From contig NZ_CP007452.1 in NCBI RefSeq assembly GCF_000597865.1, forward strand, positions 1,867,183 to 1,931,182: 64,000 nucleotides of DNA. The letters run 5' to 3'. The stretch comes from Peptoclostridium acidaminophilum DSM 3953 (lineage in GTDB: Bacteria; Bacillota; Clostridia; Peptostreptococcales; Peptostreptococcaceae). Below the pieces are notes generated by a model that did no database searches, was not told where the DNA came from, and was given only the letters and a program-made list of their open reading frames with translations. Position numbers and translations under genes: made by a program. Below, in pieces: positions 25,235 to 33,846 of the stretch (position 1 is the first letter of the stretch; each line of letters opens with the position of its first letter).

Positions 25235-26299
25235 CTACCCCTCCTCGGCAAAGAGATCACTGTAAACCTTAAGCAGACGCTCGCCATTTTCCTCCTTCTC
25301 CACATACTCAAGCCTTTTTTTATGCATTTCAATATTTTCGATTACATCGACAGTTCTTTTGCATAAATCTTCAATATCCCTAGTTTTGAATATTATTGTT
25401 CCAAGAGGTCTTTCGGCTGCATCGCTTGATATGCTGGGAATGCCGGCATATAAAGCCTCGGCAAGAGATACGGCGTATCCATCCGTATTTGTCGGCCTAA
25501 TAAAAACATCAGACCTTTTTAGTATTGAGCTGAACTCGAGATTTTCATGGACAAACATGAATCTGTCCTCTATGCCTTTTTCTCTAATAACCCCTTTTAT
25601 ATGTTCATAGTATTCCTGGTTGTTTATATACCCTCTAGATATGCAATATAAAAATCCCAAATCGTATTTGTTTGAAATCCTACCGCACAGCTCGACGAGC
25701 ATGTCAAGGCCGTAAAGGTCATATCCCTTGTAGAAGTTCATGTTGGAACCGTTGGCCGATATTATCAGCTTATGACTGGCAATGAAATCCAGCATATTTT
25801 CCGGAAGCTCAGTCTCCTCCAAGTCAGGAGGCAAAAAACCTGTGATTTTGCGAATCCTGTCTTTTATGCAGCCCCAAGCTTCGAGCTTTTCCGCCACTTT
25901 GTCCGAAACCGCGATAAAAACATCCGCATTCTTTAAGACGTATCTCACAAGAGCCTTCTCGGACTGACTCATGTTTTCAATCTCGTCCCTGAGGCTATGG
26001 AAAGTCAGAATAATCTTTTTTCGTCTCACTCTCGCTATAAGCGTCATGGCCGCCCTGTGTTTCCAGCTAAGTGTGTGTACATGTATAACATCCTCATTTA
26101 TTGTAAAAAAATACCAGGGTGTCCACAACTTTGCCCTGGCAATCTTTTTTACGCGAATGTCATCAGATTCGCTTATATTCTCCAAATCGTATATGACAAC
26201 CTGCATACCGCTTTTCTCAAGCATATCAGCAAGCCTTTTTATATGAACCTCGATTCCCCCAAAGGGCGGAGAACAGCTTCCTATCAGCGCTACCTTCAA
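25235..26299 (-). CDS. Glycosyltransferase family 4 (GT-B)
   Basis: 354-residue GT4 enzyme. The N-terminal start VALIGSCSPPFGGIEVHIKR has the Gly-Gly-hydrophobic loop that binds the acceptor side. DVIHVHTLSWKHR, ILTFHSLRDE and VFIAVSD follow. The donor domain ends with VFIRPTNTDGYAVSLAEALYAGIPSISSD, the typical E-x7-E region. The start is TTG at 26299, 4-6 nt after GAGGTGAT; the GTG at 26308 lies inside that site. The stop is one base before the next ATG. The sugar specificity cannot be read. Confidence 0.9.
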   Translation of the reverse strand: MKVALIGSCSPPFGGIEVHIKRLADMLEKSGMQVVIYDLENISESDDIRVKKIARAKLWTPWYFFTINEDVIHVHTLSWKHRAAMTLIARVRRKKIILTFHSLRDEIENMSQSEKALVRYVLKNADVFIAVSDKVAEKLEAWGCIKDRIRKITGFLPPDLEETELPENMLDFIASHKLIISANGSNMNFYKGYDLYGLDMLVELCGRISNKYDLGFLYCISRGYINNQEYYEHIKGVIREKGIEDRFMFVHENLEFSSILKRSDVFIRPTNTDGYAVSLAEALYAGIPSISSDAAERPLGTIIFKTRDIEDLCKRTVDVIENIEMHKKRLEYVEKEENGERLLKVYSDLFAEEG

Positions 26300-26304
26300 G
26301 CGTA

Positions 26305-27396
26305 TCACCTCTTCTGGAATTTAATTTCTGATGTGTTCACAAACCGCACTATGCTTTTGTAATCCCTGTTAATCCGCCTGCAGAAGCCCTCAAGCTCAAG
26401 CAGAGCAATATTGCCCATGCTCTTGGGGTGCCCTATAACCGAAAGGTAATAATCATTGTTTTCACAGTCATAGCTTTTCAAATAATGCTTCACAATACCC
26501 AGCATGACTTCCTTGCAGACTCCGTCATAAGACAGCATCAACGGCTGGCCCAAGTAATTTCCGAGTTTTTTAGCAAATTCCGACAAGGTTCCTCCTTGCG
26601 CATCAGCAAAGGCCGTTCCCCGTGGGGGAGTTTCACTAAGCCTCTTTTTTCTTATCCTGCCAAGCAGGCTGTTTTCAATTTTTTTTACCAGCAAACCCGG
26701 CATTTTGTAGCAGGAGCCTATCACCATCTCAAATACCGCATCATCGTCCATTTGCGCCATGTGCTCTATACCCATATCAGGATCTATCCACCAGTTTATG
26801 CTTTCCGGAACATTTGTATAGTCAAAGCCATGTATGCCAGTTTCCAATCGTCCGCCCTTGAATATGCTCGTATCTATCCATATACCCTCATTTAATAGGG
26901 CCTTCAGGAGCTCTCTTTCCGGCATCAGATTCCATCCGCCTGCTCTAAACGCCCTGCATACATAGCTGCTGTCTACTGGTATTAGCAGGTCCTCCAGATA
27001 TTTTTTACCGTTCCTTATTACATCCGCAGCGCTTGGCGTTCCGTCCCGTCGATCTTCAAACCCCAAATCGTGTATCTTATATTTAGAATAATCGAATTCC
27101 CACTTTCCATTACTGTATGTGGAGTTAATCCAATGTGAATGGATATGAAGCTGAACGTCATGGCCGTTTTTTATGGCGTAAACAAGCTGCTCCTCCATGC
27201 TTTCTGGGAATTCATTCATGCCAAGCTCCCTGTATCTGAATATAGAAAGCACGTCACTCATAATGACCAAACTTGCCCCGTTTTCGCCGAGCATGTCCAT
27301 TAAATTGTATGTGGGCTTTATAAGTACATCCTCCTCCGGAACATAGTTGTCCCCGAAAAACAGCTCATGGTCTGCAGTTATACATATGTTGAGCAC
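26305..27396 (-). CDS. Polysaccharide-deacetylase-like protein (second)
   Basis: A 363-residue cytosolic protein of the NodB-like superfamily: CITADHELFFGDN at the N-terminus carries the first Asp, VQLHIHSHWIN (about 80-90) the His pair, and YVCRAFRAGGWNLMPER (about 144-160) the arginine strand. No signal peptide. Start is GTG 27396, 7 nt after GGGAGG. It lies between the polymerase and a GT4 gene, so it may act on a lipid-linked unit. It differs clearly from the 21428-22633 protein. The substrate is unknown. Confidence 0.7.
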   Translation of the reverse strand: MLNICITADHELFFGDNYVPEEDVLIKPTYNLMDMLGENGASLVIMSDVLSIFRYRELGMNEFPESMEEQLVYAIKNGHDVQLHIHSHWINSTYSNGKWEFDYSKYKIHDLGFEDRRDGTPSAADVIRNGKKYLEDLLIPVDSSYVCRAFRAGGWNLMPERELLKALLNEGIWIDTSIFKGGRLETGIHGFDYTNVPESINWWIDPDMGIEHMAQMDDDAVFEMVIGSCYKMPGLLVKKIENSLLGRIRKKRLSETPPRGTAFADAQGGTLSEFAKKLGNYLGQPLMLSYDGVCKEVMLGIVKHYLKSYDCENNDYYLSVIGHPKSMGNIALLELEGFCRRINRDYKSIVRFVNTSEIKFQKR

Positions 27397-27428
27397 CTGG
27401 TCGCCTCCCTTAGCCTGCGGCTATTGCA

Positions 27429-28685
27429 TCATTCCGCTTTTTCCTCCATTGCAAAAACAAAACCGAATACTATTAAATAAAAAATGTATATGTTAATCCC
27501 GTAGTACTGATTTACATTGAAATTTATAGCCAGGCTGTTTCCCGCAAATATAGCCATCGGGAACCACAAATCCGCGCCCTTGCATCTTTTAAGGAGCATA
27601 ACGAATGCAGCCGCGTAGAAGAATGCATAGCTTATGAAGGTCAAAAGGCCTTGCTCTGTAAGTATGCTCAACCATTGGGAATGTATGTCGAAATCTGATA
27701 CAAAGTGAGTCATCAAAAGGTACTGCGCATACTGACCTGTTCCAATGCCTATGAAAGGAGATTCGAAAAAAATATTGAATACTCTCTGGAATTGTACGAA
27801 TCTCATTGACTGGGTAGAGCCTCTGTAATTGAACAAGCTGTTGTACATTGCGATTATATCATCAAGATACACCATATATAGAAAAAAAAGCGCAACCGCT
27901 GAAATCAGCACATAAAATAGTTTTTTTACAACCATTCTCCTGTCATTATTCCTAAGTATCATAAATACTGTGAAAATAAAAGCTTCAACAAAAATTGCAA
28001 TATATCCTGTCCTTGTATAGGTAAGGTAAGTGAATTCCAGGTTCAGCGCCAATACGACAAAATTGAACACGCTTTTTTTCTTCCAGAATTTATACAGCAG
28101 TACAGGAAACAGTATTGCTCCCAGGTTTCCCGCCCCGTTGCAGTATCCAACAAGGCCGCCTACTCTGTATATGCCGCTTAGGGCCTCCTTTATTCCAAGC
28201 AGCGAATTCCCCAGCGAAAAAAAACTCACTACCGTCATCAGCTTTTCCTTGTCATATTTGCCTCTCACTCCATGGAAAAAAAATACAATCATATGGACCA
28301 CCACATAAGTTGAAAATACATAAGCATAAGTTTCATGTCTGTATATTTTCAAAACAAGCAGCTGAAATGCAGTAAACACATATATCATACCCAGGCCGGC
28401 TGTGATTATTTTCATCTCCCTTGAAACATCAAGAGAGAAATCCGAAATAAGCTCTTTCTCCTCATATGTCGCCAAAACTATATTGTACACAAGAAGAACG
28501 AATGCCAAAGACGTTACATAGACAGTGTACTCCTTGTTCAAATCGATATACAGAGGAAATGCAATGTTTACAACAAGTGTCGCCAGCATCAGGTGTGCAA
28601 TCGTCCTGTTGTGTTTGCTTGTTATAAAAAGCAGGGCCAGGTTGAAGCAGCAAAATATCCAAAGAACCTTTACAATCGACATCAT
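27429..28685 (-). CDS. Wzy/O-antigen-ligase-type polymerase
   Basis: 418-residue membrane protein with about 11-12 helices and a larger extracellular loop with the Wzy_C-type segment GSTQSMRFVQFQRVFNIFFE, then SPFIGIGTGQYAQY (about 300-315) and DIHSQWLSILTEQGLLTFI (about 330-348), the signature of polymerases and ligases that join undecaprenyl-linked oligosaccharides. It begins overlapping the stop of the CpsC-like gene (ATG 28685). It is the only clear polymerase in the island, which has two flippases. Confidence 0.85.
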   Translation of the reverse strand: MMSIVKVLWIFCCFNLALLFITSKHNRTIAHLMLATLVVNIAFPLYIDLNKEYTVYVTSLAFVLLVYNIVLATYEEKELISDFSLDVSREMKIITAGLGMIYVFTAFQLLVLKIYRHETYAYVFSTYVVVHMIVFFFHGVRGKYDKEKLMTVVSFFSLGNSLLGIKEALSGIYRVGGLVGYCNGAGNLGAILFPVLLYKFWKKKSVFNFVVLALNLEFTYLTYTRTGYIAIFVEAFIFTVFMILRNNDRRMVVKKLFYVLISAVALFFLYMVYLDDIIAMYNSLFNYRGSTQSMRFVQFQRVFNIFFESPFIGIGTGQYAQYLLMTHFVSDFDIHSQWLSILTEQGLLTFISYAFFYAAAFVMLLKRCKGADLWFPMAIFAGNSLAINFNVNQYYGINIYIFYLIVFGFVFAMEEKAE

Positions 28686-29392
28686 AGCCTGTTCCCCCTG
28701 CCTTTTGCCCTGTGCTTTGCCCCTTCGTAGGCTGGTATCACCCCTATAATTGGGACTCCAATTTCCTTCTCGATGTCCTCGGGAGTTTTTATGGTGTCAT
28801 CGAAGTATTCCTTTATAAAAGCTGCATACAGCCCAACCATCATCCCTATGAAGCCATTGACTATAATTATCACCTTCTTGTCAGGCTTAGAAGGACTTTG
28901 GGGTGTTTCGGCCCTGTCTATTATCTTTATATTCTCCATTCCCATTATTCTCTTAACCTCATCGACAAATGCAGCCGCCATTGTGTTGGCTACCCTTGCC
29001 GCTTCAGTTGGATTTGCGCTGAGAACATGTATTTCCATTATCTCTGTGTTTTCGACAATGTTAATTGATATCATTTTCGCAAATTCCTCAGCATCCATTA
29101 CTATGTTTAAATCATTCATGGTTTTTTCAAGGACAGCATCTGACATCGCAATCCTTCCATAGGTATTGACAAGCTTTTGATTCAAAACCACATCGTCAAA
29201 ATCAAGATACCTCTCGGTTTCATTTTCTATTCTGTTTACAAGAATACTTGTCCCAGCCTCATATTCAGGCTCAAGCACAAAAAAGCTGAATACGGCGCTT
29301 ATTAAAATTGCTATCATGGTTGCCGCAATAATTATCTTTTTCTGCTTCCAAGCCATTTCAAAATATTCTCTTAGACCGTATATTTCTCCCAT
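28682..29392 (-). CDS. Wzz/CpsC-like chain-length and kinase-adaptor membrane protein
   Basis: 236 residues with two transmembrane helices (about 20-42 and 177-197) and an extracellular coiled region between, the layout of CpsC/CapA/YveK. The N-terminal LREYFEMAWKQKKIII and the Pro-rich stretch before helix 2, QSPSKPDKKVIIIVNGF, are typical, as is the cytosolic tail DTIKTPEDIEKEIGVPIIG, which activates the partner tyrosine kinase. A paralog at 32227-32960 is broken by a frameshift, so this may be the working copy. ATG 29392 follows GAGGGGAATAGGA. Confidence 0.9.
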   Translation of the reverse strand: MGEIYGLREYFEMAWKQKKIIIAATMIAILISAVFSFFVLEPEYEAGTSILVNRIENETERYLDFDDVVLNQKLVNTYGRIAMSDAVLEKTMNDLNIVMDAEEFAKMISINIVENTEIMEIHVLSANPTEAARVANTMAAAFVDEVKRIMGMENIKIIDRAETPQSPSKPDKKVIIIVNGFIGMMVGLYAAFIKEYFDDTIKTPEDIEKEIGVPIIGVIPAYEGAKHRAKGRGNRL

Positions 29393-29406
29393 TCCTATTC
29401 CCCTCT

Positions 29407-30696
29407 TTAGGCTCTCCCCGCAATCTTGTCTGCCAAATCAAGCGCCACATTCTCCCACTCGTATTTTTCATTTCTGCTCGTCCAGTCCCTTGGCATGGCA
29501 TCCGTATCGATTAAGTCTGCAATCTCGATTATGGCCTTGCTGATATCCTTGCTATTATTTCCGACCACAGGACCCCGGTCCGCTTCCGCCATAATGTCAC
29601 TGAGAGGATCGTTCTCGTCCCCTAGTATGGTCAGTATGCAGCCATCTGCGCCCATATACTCGTAAACCTTGCCGGGTATCTGGCTTGAACCCTTGTTTCC
29701 CCACAATATGTTAACGTTTGAAAAAACCATGTACCTTAGAGCTTCCTCAAATGGCACTCTCTTTTTGACGCTTATGGCCTCCAAATCTTCAAAGCGCTGT
29801 ATATTGTCTATATTGTCAATCTCGCCTATTAAGACTATGTTGAGCTTTTCATAGACTGCCTCATTTTCTGATTTTATGCGCCTTATGGCATCTATGAAGG
29901 GATCCACATCCCTTAGCTGAGTGTATATGGCTCCTGTGTGTACAATATTTAGCTTGTCCGGGACTATCCATTCAGGAGCGCCTGCTCTCCTTACATTCTC
30001 ATAATATGCACTGTCGTAGCCCCTATATACTATGCCTGTCTTGACGCGCTCAATCCCGAAGGCGTCCACATATACCTTCCGGGTCTGCTCCGAAGTGAAC
30101 AGGCATGCATCCGCATCTCTGACGACATTTCTTTCAACGTTCCTTTCATAAAGCTTTCTTAGCAGAGGCTGATCCCTTCTTTCCCTGCTTTGAACAGTCC
30201 AAGGGTCGCTCCAGTAAGCTATCCAGCGTATTTTGGGGAATCTCTGCTTAAGCCTGTATGCAACCATGTGGCTCGAGGGAAGCTCGTGCATCGAGAAAAT
30301 GACATCGTATTCTCCATCTTCGATTAGTTTTTCAGCTCGTTTCATGGCGTTTTTTTGCCAAAAAACAAAAGAATCGGGGACCGCCATATATTTTTTCAAT
30401 ACGCCCTTAATCCTCGTCCTTCCATTTGAAGCTCCAACACTATCGCTTGAGTTTTCACACTTTCTTGAATATGTCTTTGAATACACATATCCGGGAGACT
30501 CCCTGTATATCTTCACTTCATCGTCTATTTTTTTATTAAGAACGGCATCATAATATACATGGTCATCGTTATAGCTGCATGTCACAACCCCTACATTATG
30601 ACCCAGTCTCCTGAGATAGTTGGCATAATATAGACTTCTTATGCTGGCCGAATTGTTCATTGGTGGAAAGTATATTGTTATGAATAATATGTTCAT
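29407..30696 (-). CDS. Glycosyltransferase family 4
   Basis: 429-residue GT-B enzyme. N-terminal LFITIYFPPMNNSASIRSLY (about 4-23), the acceptor part FSMHELPSSHMVAYRL and IAYWSDPWTVQ, and the donor part LNIVHTGAIYTQLRDVDPF, then SSQIPGKVYEYMGADGCILT, match the WbuB/WcaI-like GT4 group. ATG 30696 has AAGGTGAG upstream; the frame opens at 30708 but overlaps the preceding stop. Cytosolic or membrane-associated; the donor sugar is unknown. Confidence 0.88.
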   Translation of the reverse strand: MNILFITIYFPPMNNSASIRSLYYANYLRRLGHNVGVVTCSYNDDHVYYDAVLNKKIDDEVKIYRESPGYVYSKTYSRKCENSSDSVGASNGRTRIKGVLKKYMAVPDSFVFWQKNAMKRAEKLIEDGEYDVIFSMHELPSSHMVAYRLKQRFPKIRWIAYWSDPWTVQSRERRDQPLLRKLYERNVERNVVRDADACLFTSEQTRKVYVDAFGIERVKTGIVYRGYDSAYYENVRRAGAPEWIVPDKLNIVHTGAIYTQLRDVDPFIDAIRRIKSENEAVYEKLNIVLIGEIDNIDNIQRFEDLEAISVKKRVPFEEALRYMVFSNVNILWGNKGSSQIPGKVYEYMGADGCILTILGDENDPLSDIMAEADRGPVVGNNSKDISKAIIEIADLIDTDAMPRDWTSRNEKYEWENVALDLADKIAGRA

Positions 30697-30704
30697 TCTG
30701 CCAC

Positions 30705-31514
30705 TCACCTTCCAAGCCTCCTGTAGAGCTTCCTTCTGCTTATATAGTATCCGTGCTTGTTGAAATAGTAAATCAGTCCCTTGAAATGCTCTATGGCAAT
30801 CCTTCCAAGCGGATTTTTTCTGCTTAATCTCTGATAGTGGTGAACAACCTTGGTTCCCGGAACAGCAACAACCCTGTAGCCGCCTTTCCAGATTCTAAGG
30901 CAAAGATCGACGTCCTCCGGCGAGTAAAATATATTCTCATCAAAGAGCCCCACCCTGTCTAGCGCATCCCTATTGACAAGCCAGCATGCTGAAATTGCGT
31001 AATCCACATCGAAAAAATCCTCATCCCTGTCAGAATCCCAATTTTCGTAGGATTCGTCGTTTTCTCCCCACCTGCTCATGAATCCAACAGGTGAAAGCTT
31101 GCTTAGTTTCTGGAACAGAGTCGGAAACTTCTTGAAGGAATTCTGACGCATTCCGTCCGTGTGAAACATGTAGGGCGCTGCCAAGCCTATGCCCTCATTT
31201 TTTTCAAAAATGTCGACAAGTTTTTCGAACGTACCCTTTGAAACCACGGTATCCGAATCCAATATGCATATATATTTGCTCCTTTCGCTGGAGCTCTCTA
31301 TTCCCATATTTCTGGAAGCTGTGGTTCCCATATTGCTGTCGAGCTCTACAAGAACCACCCTGTCAAAACTTCTTACTATTTCCCTTGTTGCGTCATGCGA
31401 ACCGTTGTCCACAACAATGACTTCGTTTTGCACTTCCACATTGCTTAATATGGATTCAATGCAGTTTCCTATATATTTTTCTGAATTCCATGTAAGTATT
31501 ACAAAGCTTATCAT
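30705..31514 (-). CDS. Glycosyltransferase family 2
   Basis: 269-residue inverting GT-A enzyme. The fold starts SFVILTWNSEKYIGNCI; the nucleotide Asp is in VIVVDNGSHDAT (about 33-44), the DxD in CILDSDTVV (about 83-91), and the catalytic base region in FYSPEDVDLCLRIWKGGY (about 199-216). Rhamnosyltransferase-like by style, but the sugar cannot be assigned. ATG 31514 follows AAGGTGA; the stop overlaps the region before the next gene. Confidence 0.92.
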   Translation of the reverse strand: MISFVILTWNSEKYIGNCIESILSNVEVQNEVIVVDNGSHDATREIVRSFDRVVLVELDSNMGTTASRNMGIESSSERSKYICILDSDTVVSKGTFEKLVDIFEKNEGIGLAAPYMFHTDGMRQNSFKKFPTLFQKLSKLSPVGFMSRWGENDESYENWDSDRDEDFFDVDYAISACWLVNRDALDRVGLFDENIFYSPEDVDLCLRIWKGGYRVVAVPGTKVVHHYQRLSRKNPLGRIAIEHFKGLIYYFNKHGYYISRRKLYRRLGR

Positions 31515-31536
31515 TGTTGTTTCACCTTCGTTCACA

Positions 31537-32205
31537 TCAATACGCCCCTTCCTTCTTTATGACTTTTACTACAGTCAAGAAAATCAGCCTTATATCCAAA
31601 AAAACACTCATGCTATTGACATACTCAACATCCATGCTTATTCTTTGTTCATATGTAGTGTCACTTCTGCCCATAACCTGCCACATTCCAGTAAGACCAG
31701 GCCTTACGCATTTATATATCTCCTGGAATTCACCGTATTTTTCAAGTTCAGCCTGCACTATGGGTCTTGGACCAACAAGGCTCATGTCGCCCCTTAGTAT
31801 GTTGTAAAACTGAGGCAGTTCGTCCATGCTCGTTGTCCGCAAAAAAGAGCCTAATCTTGTGATTCTCGGATCGTCCTTGAGCTTGAAGTTCTCCTCATAT
31901 TCCTTTTTCTGTTCCGGAGTAAACTGTTCAAACAGCTCCTTCGCATTAGAGAGCATCGTCCTGAACTTCCAGCATTTGAATGTCCGGCCATCCCGTCCTA
32001 TTCTCTCATGGCCATAGAATATGTCACCCTTGGGATCGTCCAGCTTAACAGCCAGCATTATAAGAAGGCACAGCGGAGAAAAAAAAATGATTCCGAAAAT
32101 AGAGCCGATTATGTCCATGATTCTTTTCATGCATTGGTAGACAAACTTTTTTTCCAGGCTTATCATGCTCATTTTTATTATAGTTTCGCTGTCACGCATA
32201 TCCAT
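31537..32205 (-). CDS. Initiating phosphoglycosyltransferase (WbaP/WcaJ/EpsL type)
   Basis: Transfers a sugar 1-phosphate to undecaprenyl phosphate, the first committed step of repeat-unit assembly. The 222 residues are the small monotopic form: a single hydrophobic hairpin (about 32-55, IGSIFGIIFFSPLCLLIML), then catalytic motifs ERIGRDGRTFKCWKFRTM (about 67-84), FLRTTSMDELPQFYNIL (Asp-Glu pair, about 121-137) and SLVGPRPI. It lies between the Wzz-like gene and a GT2 gene. The sugar may be glucose, galactose or an N-acetylated or deoxy sugar. Confidence 0.93.
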   Translation of the reverse strand: MDMRDSETIIKMSMISLEKKFVYQCMKRIMDIIGSIFGIIFFSPLCLLIMLAVKLDDPKGDIFYGHERIGRDGRTFKCWKFRTMLSNAKELFEQFTPEQKKEYEENFKLKDDPRITRLGSFLRTTSMDELPQFYNILRGDMSLVGPRPIVQAELEKYGEFQEIYKCVRPGLTGMWQVMGRSDTTYEQRISMDVEYVNSMSVFLDIRLIFLTVVKVIKKEGAY

Positions 32206-32226
32206 TTTTCTTCCCCCCCTCTTTTT

Positions 32227-32960
32227 TTATATATAGTCCTCCTTTGAAGCATATCGGAGTTTTTCGCGCCTTTGGCGCTTTTTGGCTTCTCCATCAAAAG
32301 GCACAACGCCTATCACCTGCATTCCCAGATATTTTTCGACATCATCAGGTGTCTTTATCGTATCATCCAAATAATCCATCAGAAATGCCAGAAAAACACC
32401 GCCAATCAAACCCAGAAATGTTGCAAAAACTATTATAAGGGGCTTGTTTGGCTTCGACGACCCAACTGGCGCCTCGGCTTCATCTATTACGCTTATATTT
32501 TGTATTTCCATTATCCTTGATATCTCTTGCTTAAACACAAAAGCTATGTTGTTTGCAATCATGGCCGCCCTTTGAGGATCTCCATTTTCCACAACTATCT
32601 CCATCATCTCCGTCTCCTCGAGAACGTTGACTTTCACACGCTTTTTAAATTCTCCAATGCTCATGCTTATCTTAAAATTCTCCATTACCTTGCCAAGAAC
32701 AGTCTTTGACATTATTATTTTTTCGTATGTATTTACAAGCATCTTATTGATAATAATGTCATCATACCTGTAATACACCTCATTTTGCTGAGTTGTCTCT
32801 CTTTTTACCATCAAAAGGGTGCTAGCCTCATAGACAGGGTCCAGCACATAAAAACTCAAGACACTGCTTGCCGCTAAGGCTATAAGAGTGGATATCAGTA
32901 CAATTTTTTTCTTTTGAATAGTATTTCAATATAATCCTTGAGGCCGATTTTTTCTTGCAT
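32227..32960 (-). pseudogene. Wzz/CpsC-like chain-length protein, frameshifted at an A7 run
   Basis: Paralog of the 28682-29392 protein. The ATG at 32960 (after AAGGGTGATGAC) reads MQEKIGLKDYIEILFKRKK, then LY-stop, because the minus-strand A run (+ strand T7, 32904-32910) has seven instead of the eight bases needed. In the -1 frame the rest follows perfectly: IVLISTLIALAASSVLSF (helix 1), extracellular part, PVGSSKPNKPLIIVFATF (helix 2) and DTIKTPDDVEKYLGMQVIG. Total would be 244 residues, normal for the family. Codons AAA AAA preceded by A form the heptamer A AAA AAA, the -1 slippery type. So this may be a real -1 frameshift site, phase variation, a decayed gene or a sequencing error. It is the second gene of the unit after the kinase. 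Confidence 0.8.
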
Positions 32961-32970
32961 GTCATCACCC

Positions 32971-33711
32971 TTATTCATAGTAGTAGGAGCTTTTGCTGGT
33001 TTCACTCTTGAAATTATTAAGCACTATGCCCAGTATCCTTGCGTTAACCTTCTCCAAATTCTGCTTGGCTGCTTTGGCCATGCCTATCTCTACTTGTCCC
33101 GAGTTGCACACTACTATCACGCCGTCTATGTATGAAGATATTACAGACGCATCTGTCACTATTCCAACCGGCGGAGTATCTATCATTACATAATCATAAT
33201 TTTCTCTTAATATTCTCAGAAAGCTCTTCATGCTTTTCGAGCTTAGAATCTCAGAAGGATTGGAGGGTATCTGCCCCGCAGTTATAATGTCGATATCCGA
33301 GCCTACTATCTTTCTAATATAGCCTCCGTAATCGTCTTCATCGTGGGAAAGCAGAATATCAGTTACCCCTTTCTTGTTGGATACTCCAAAAATTCTATGT
33401 ACTGAAGGTTTTCTAAAGTCACAATCTATTATTGCAACCTTGTTTCCAAGCAATGAAAGCGATGCTGCAAGATTTGCTGCAACAGTAGTCTTTCCCTCTG
33501 CCGCCTTTGAACTTGTTATAGCTATGGTTTTTACTGTTTGGTCTATGTTAGCAAACTGTATGCTTGTCCTTATGCTCCTGTACGCCTCGGCAGCCGGAGA
33601 CTTCGGGTCGTCATATACTACTATTTTGCTGTTAGCGGCTATGGCTTCCTGTTCTTTTTTTTCGGATTTTATACCTTCCATTTCTACCTTTTCTGCTTCA
33701 ATGTTTTCCAC
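32971..33711 (-). CDS. CpsD/CapB-like BY-kinase (polysaccharide tyrosine kinase)
   Basis: Autophosphorylating tyrosine kinase that works with a CpsC/Wzz membrane protein to control polysaccharide length. The 246 residues show PKSPAAEAYRSIRTSIQFAN (about 37-56, partner interface), Walker A SSKAAEGKTTVAANL (about 67-81), Walker A' VAIIDCDFRKPS (about 93-104), Walker B YVMIDTPP, and a C-terminal tyrosine cluster SSYYYE. It starts the lower half of the island, after a terminator and probable promoter; the Wzz-like gene follows 10 nt later. Two CpsC-like partners are encoded, one frameshifted. Confidence 0.93.
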   Translation of the reverse strand: MENIEAEKVEMEGIKSEKKEQEAIAANSKIVVYDDPKSPAAEAYRSIRTSIQFANIDQTVKTIAITSSKAAEGKTTVAANLAASLSLLGNKVAIIDCDFRKPSVHRIFGVSNKKGVTDILLSHDEDDYGGYIRKIVGSDIDIITAGQIPSNPSEILSSKSMKSFLRILRENYDYVMIDTPPVGIVTDASVISSYIDGVIVVCNSGQVEIGMAKAAKQNLEKVNARILGIVLNNFKSETSKSSYYYE

Positions 33712-33770
33712 TTCCGAGCACCTTCTTTCATCTTCAGCTGTTTAGATTTTTTTAATATTATCTTAATATT

Positions 33771-33799
33771 ATTATACCTTCCATTTAAGCCATATAAAC
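33771..33799 (-). promoter_or_regulatory. Weak promoter candidate for the kinase-led operon
   Basis: Minus strand TATAAT (33771-33776) about 60 nt before the kinase start, with only a poor -35 (GTTTAT at 17 nt). The position between a terminator and the first gene of a long tight unit makes it plausible. Confidence 0.35.
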
Positions 33800-33807
33800 T
33801 TCTTTAC

Positions 33808-33840
33808 AAAAAAAACGCCCGACTTTATGCCTTGCGGCTG
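33808..33840 (-). terminator. Probable terminator after the GT at 33847
   Basis: Minus strand GC-rich stem (GCCG...CGGGC) followed directly by eight T. Confidence 0.45.
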
Positions 33841-33846
33841 GAATAT

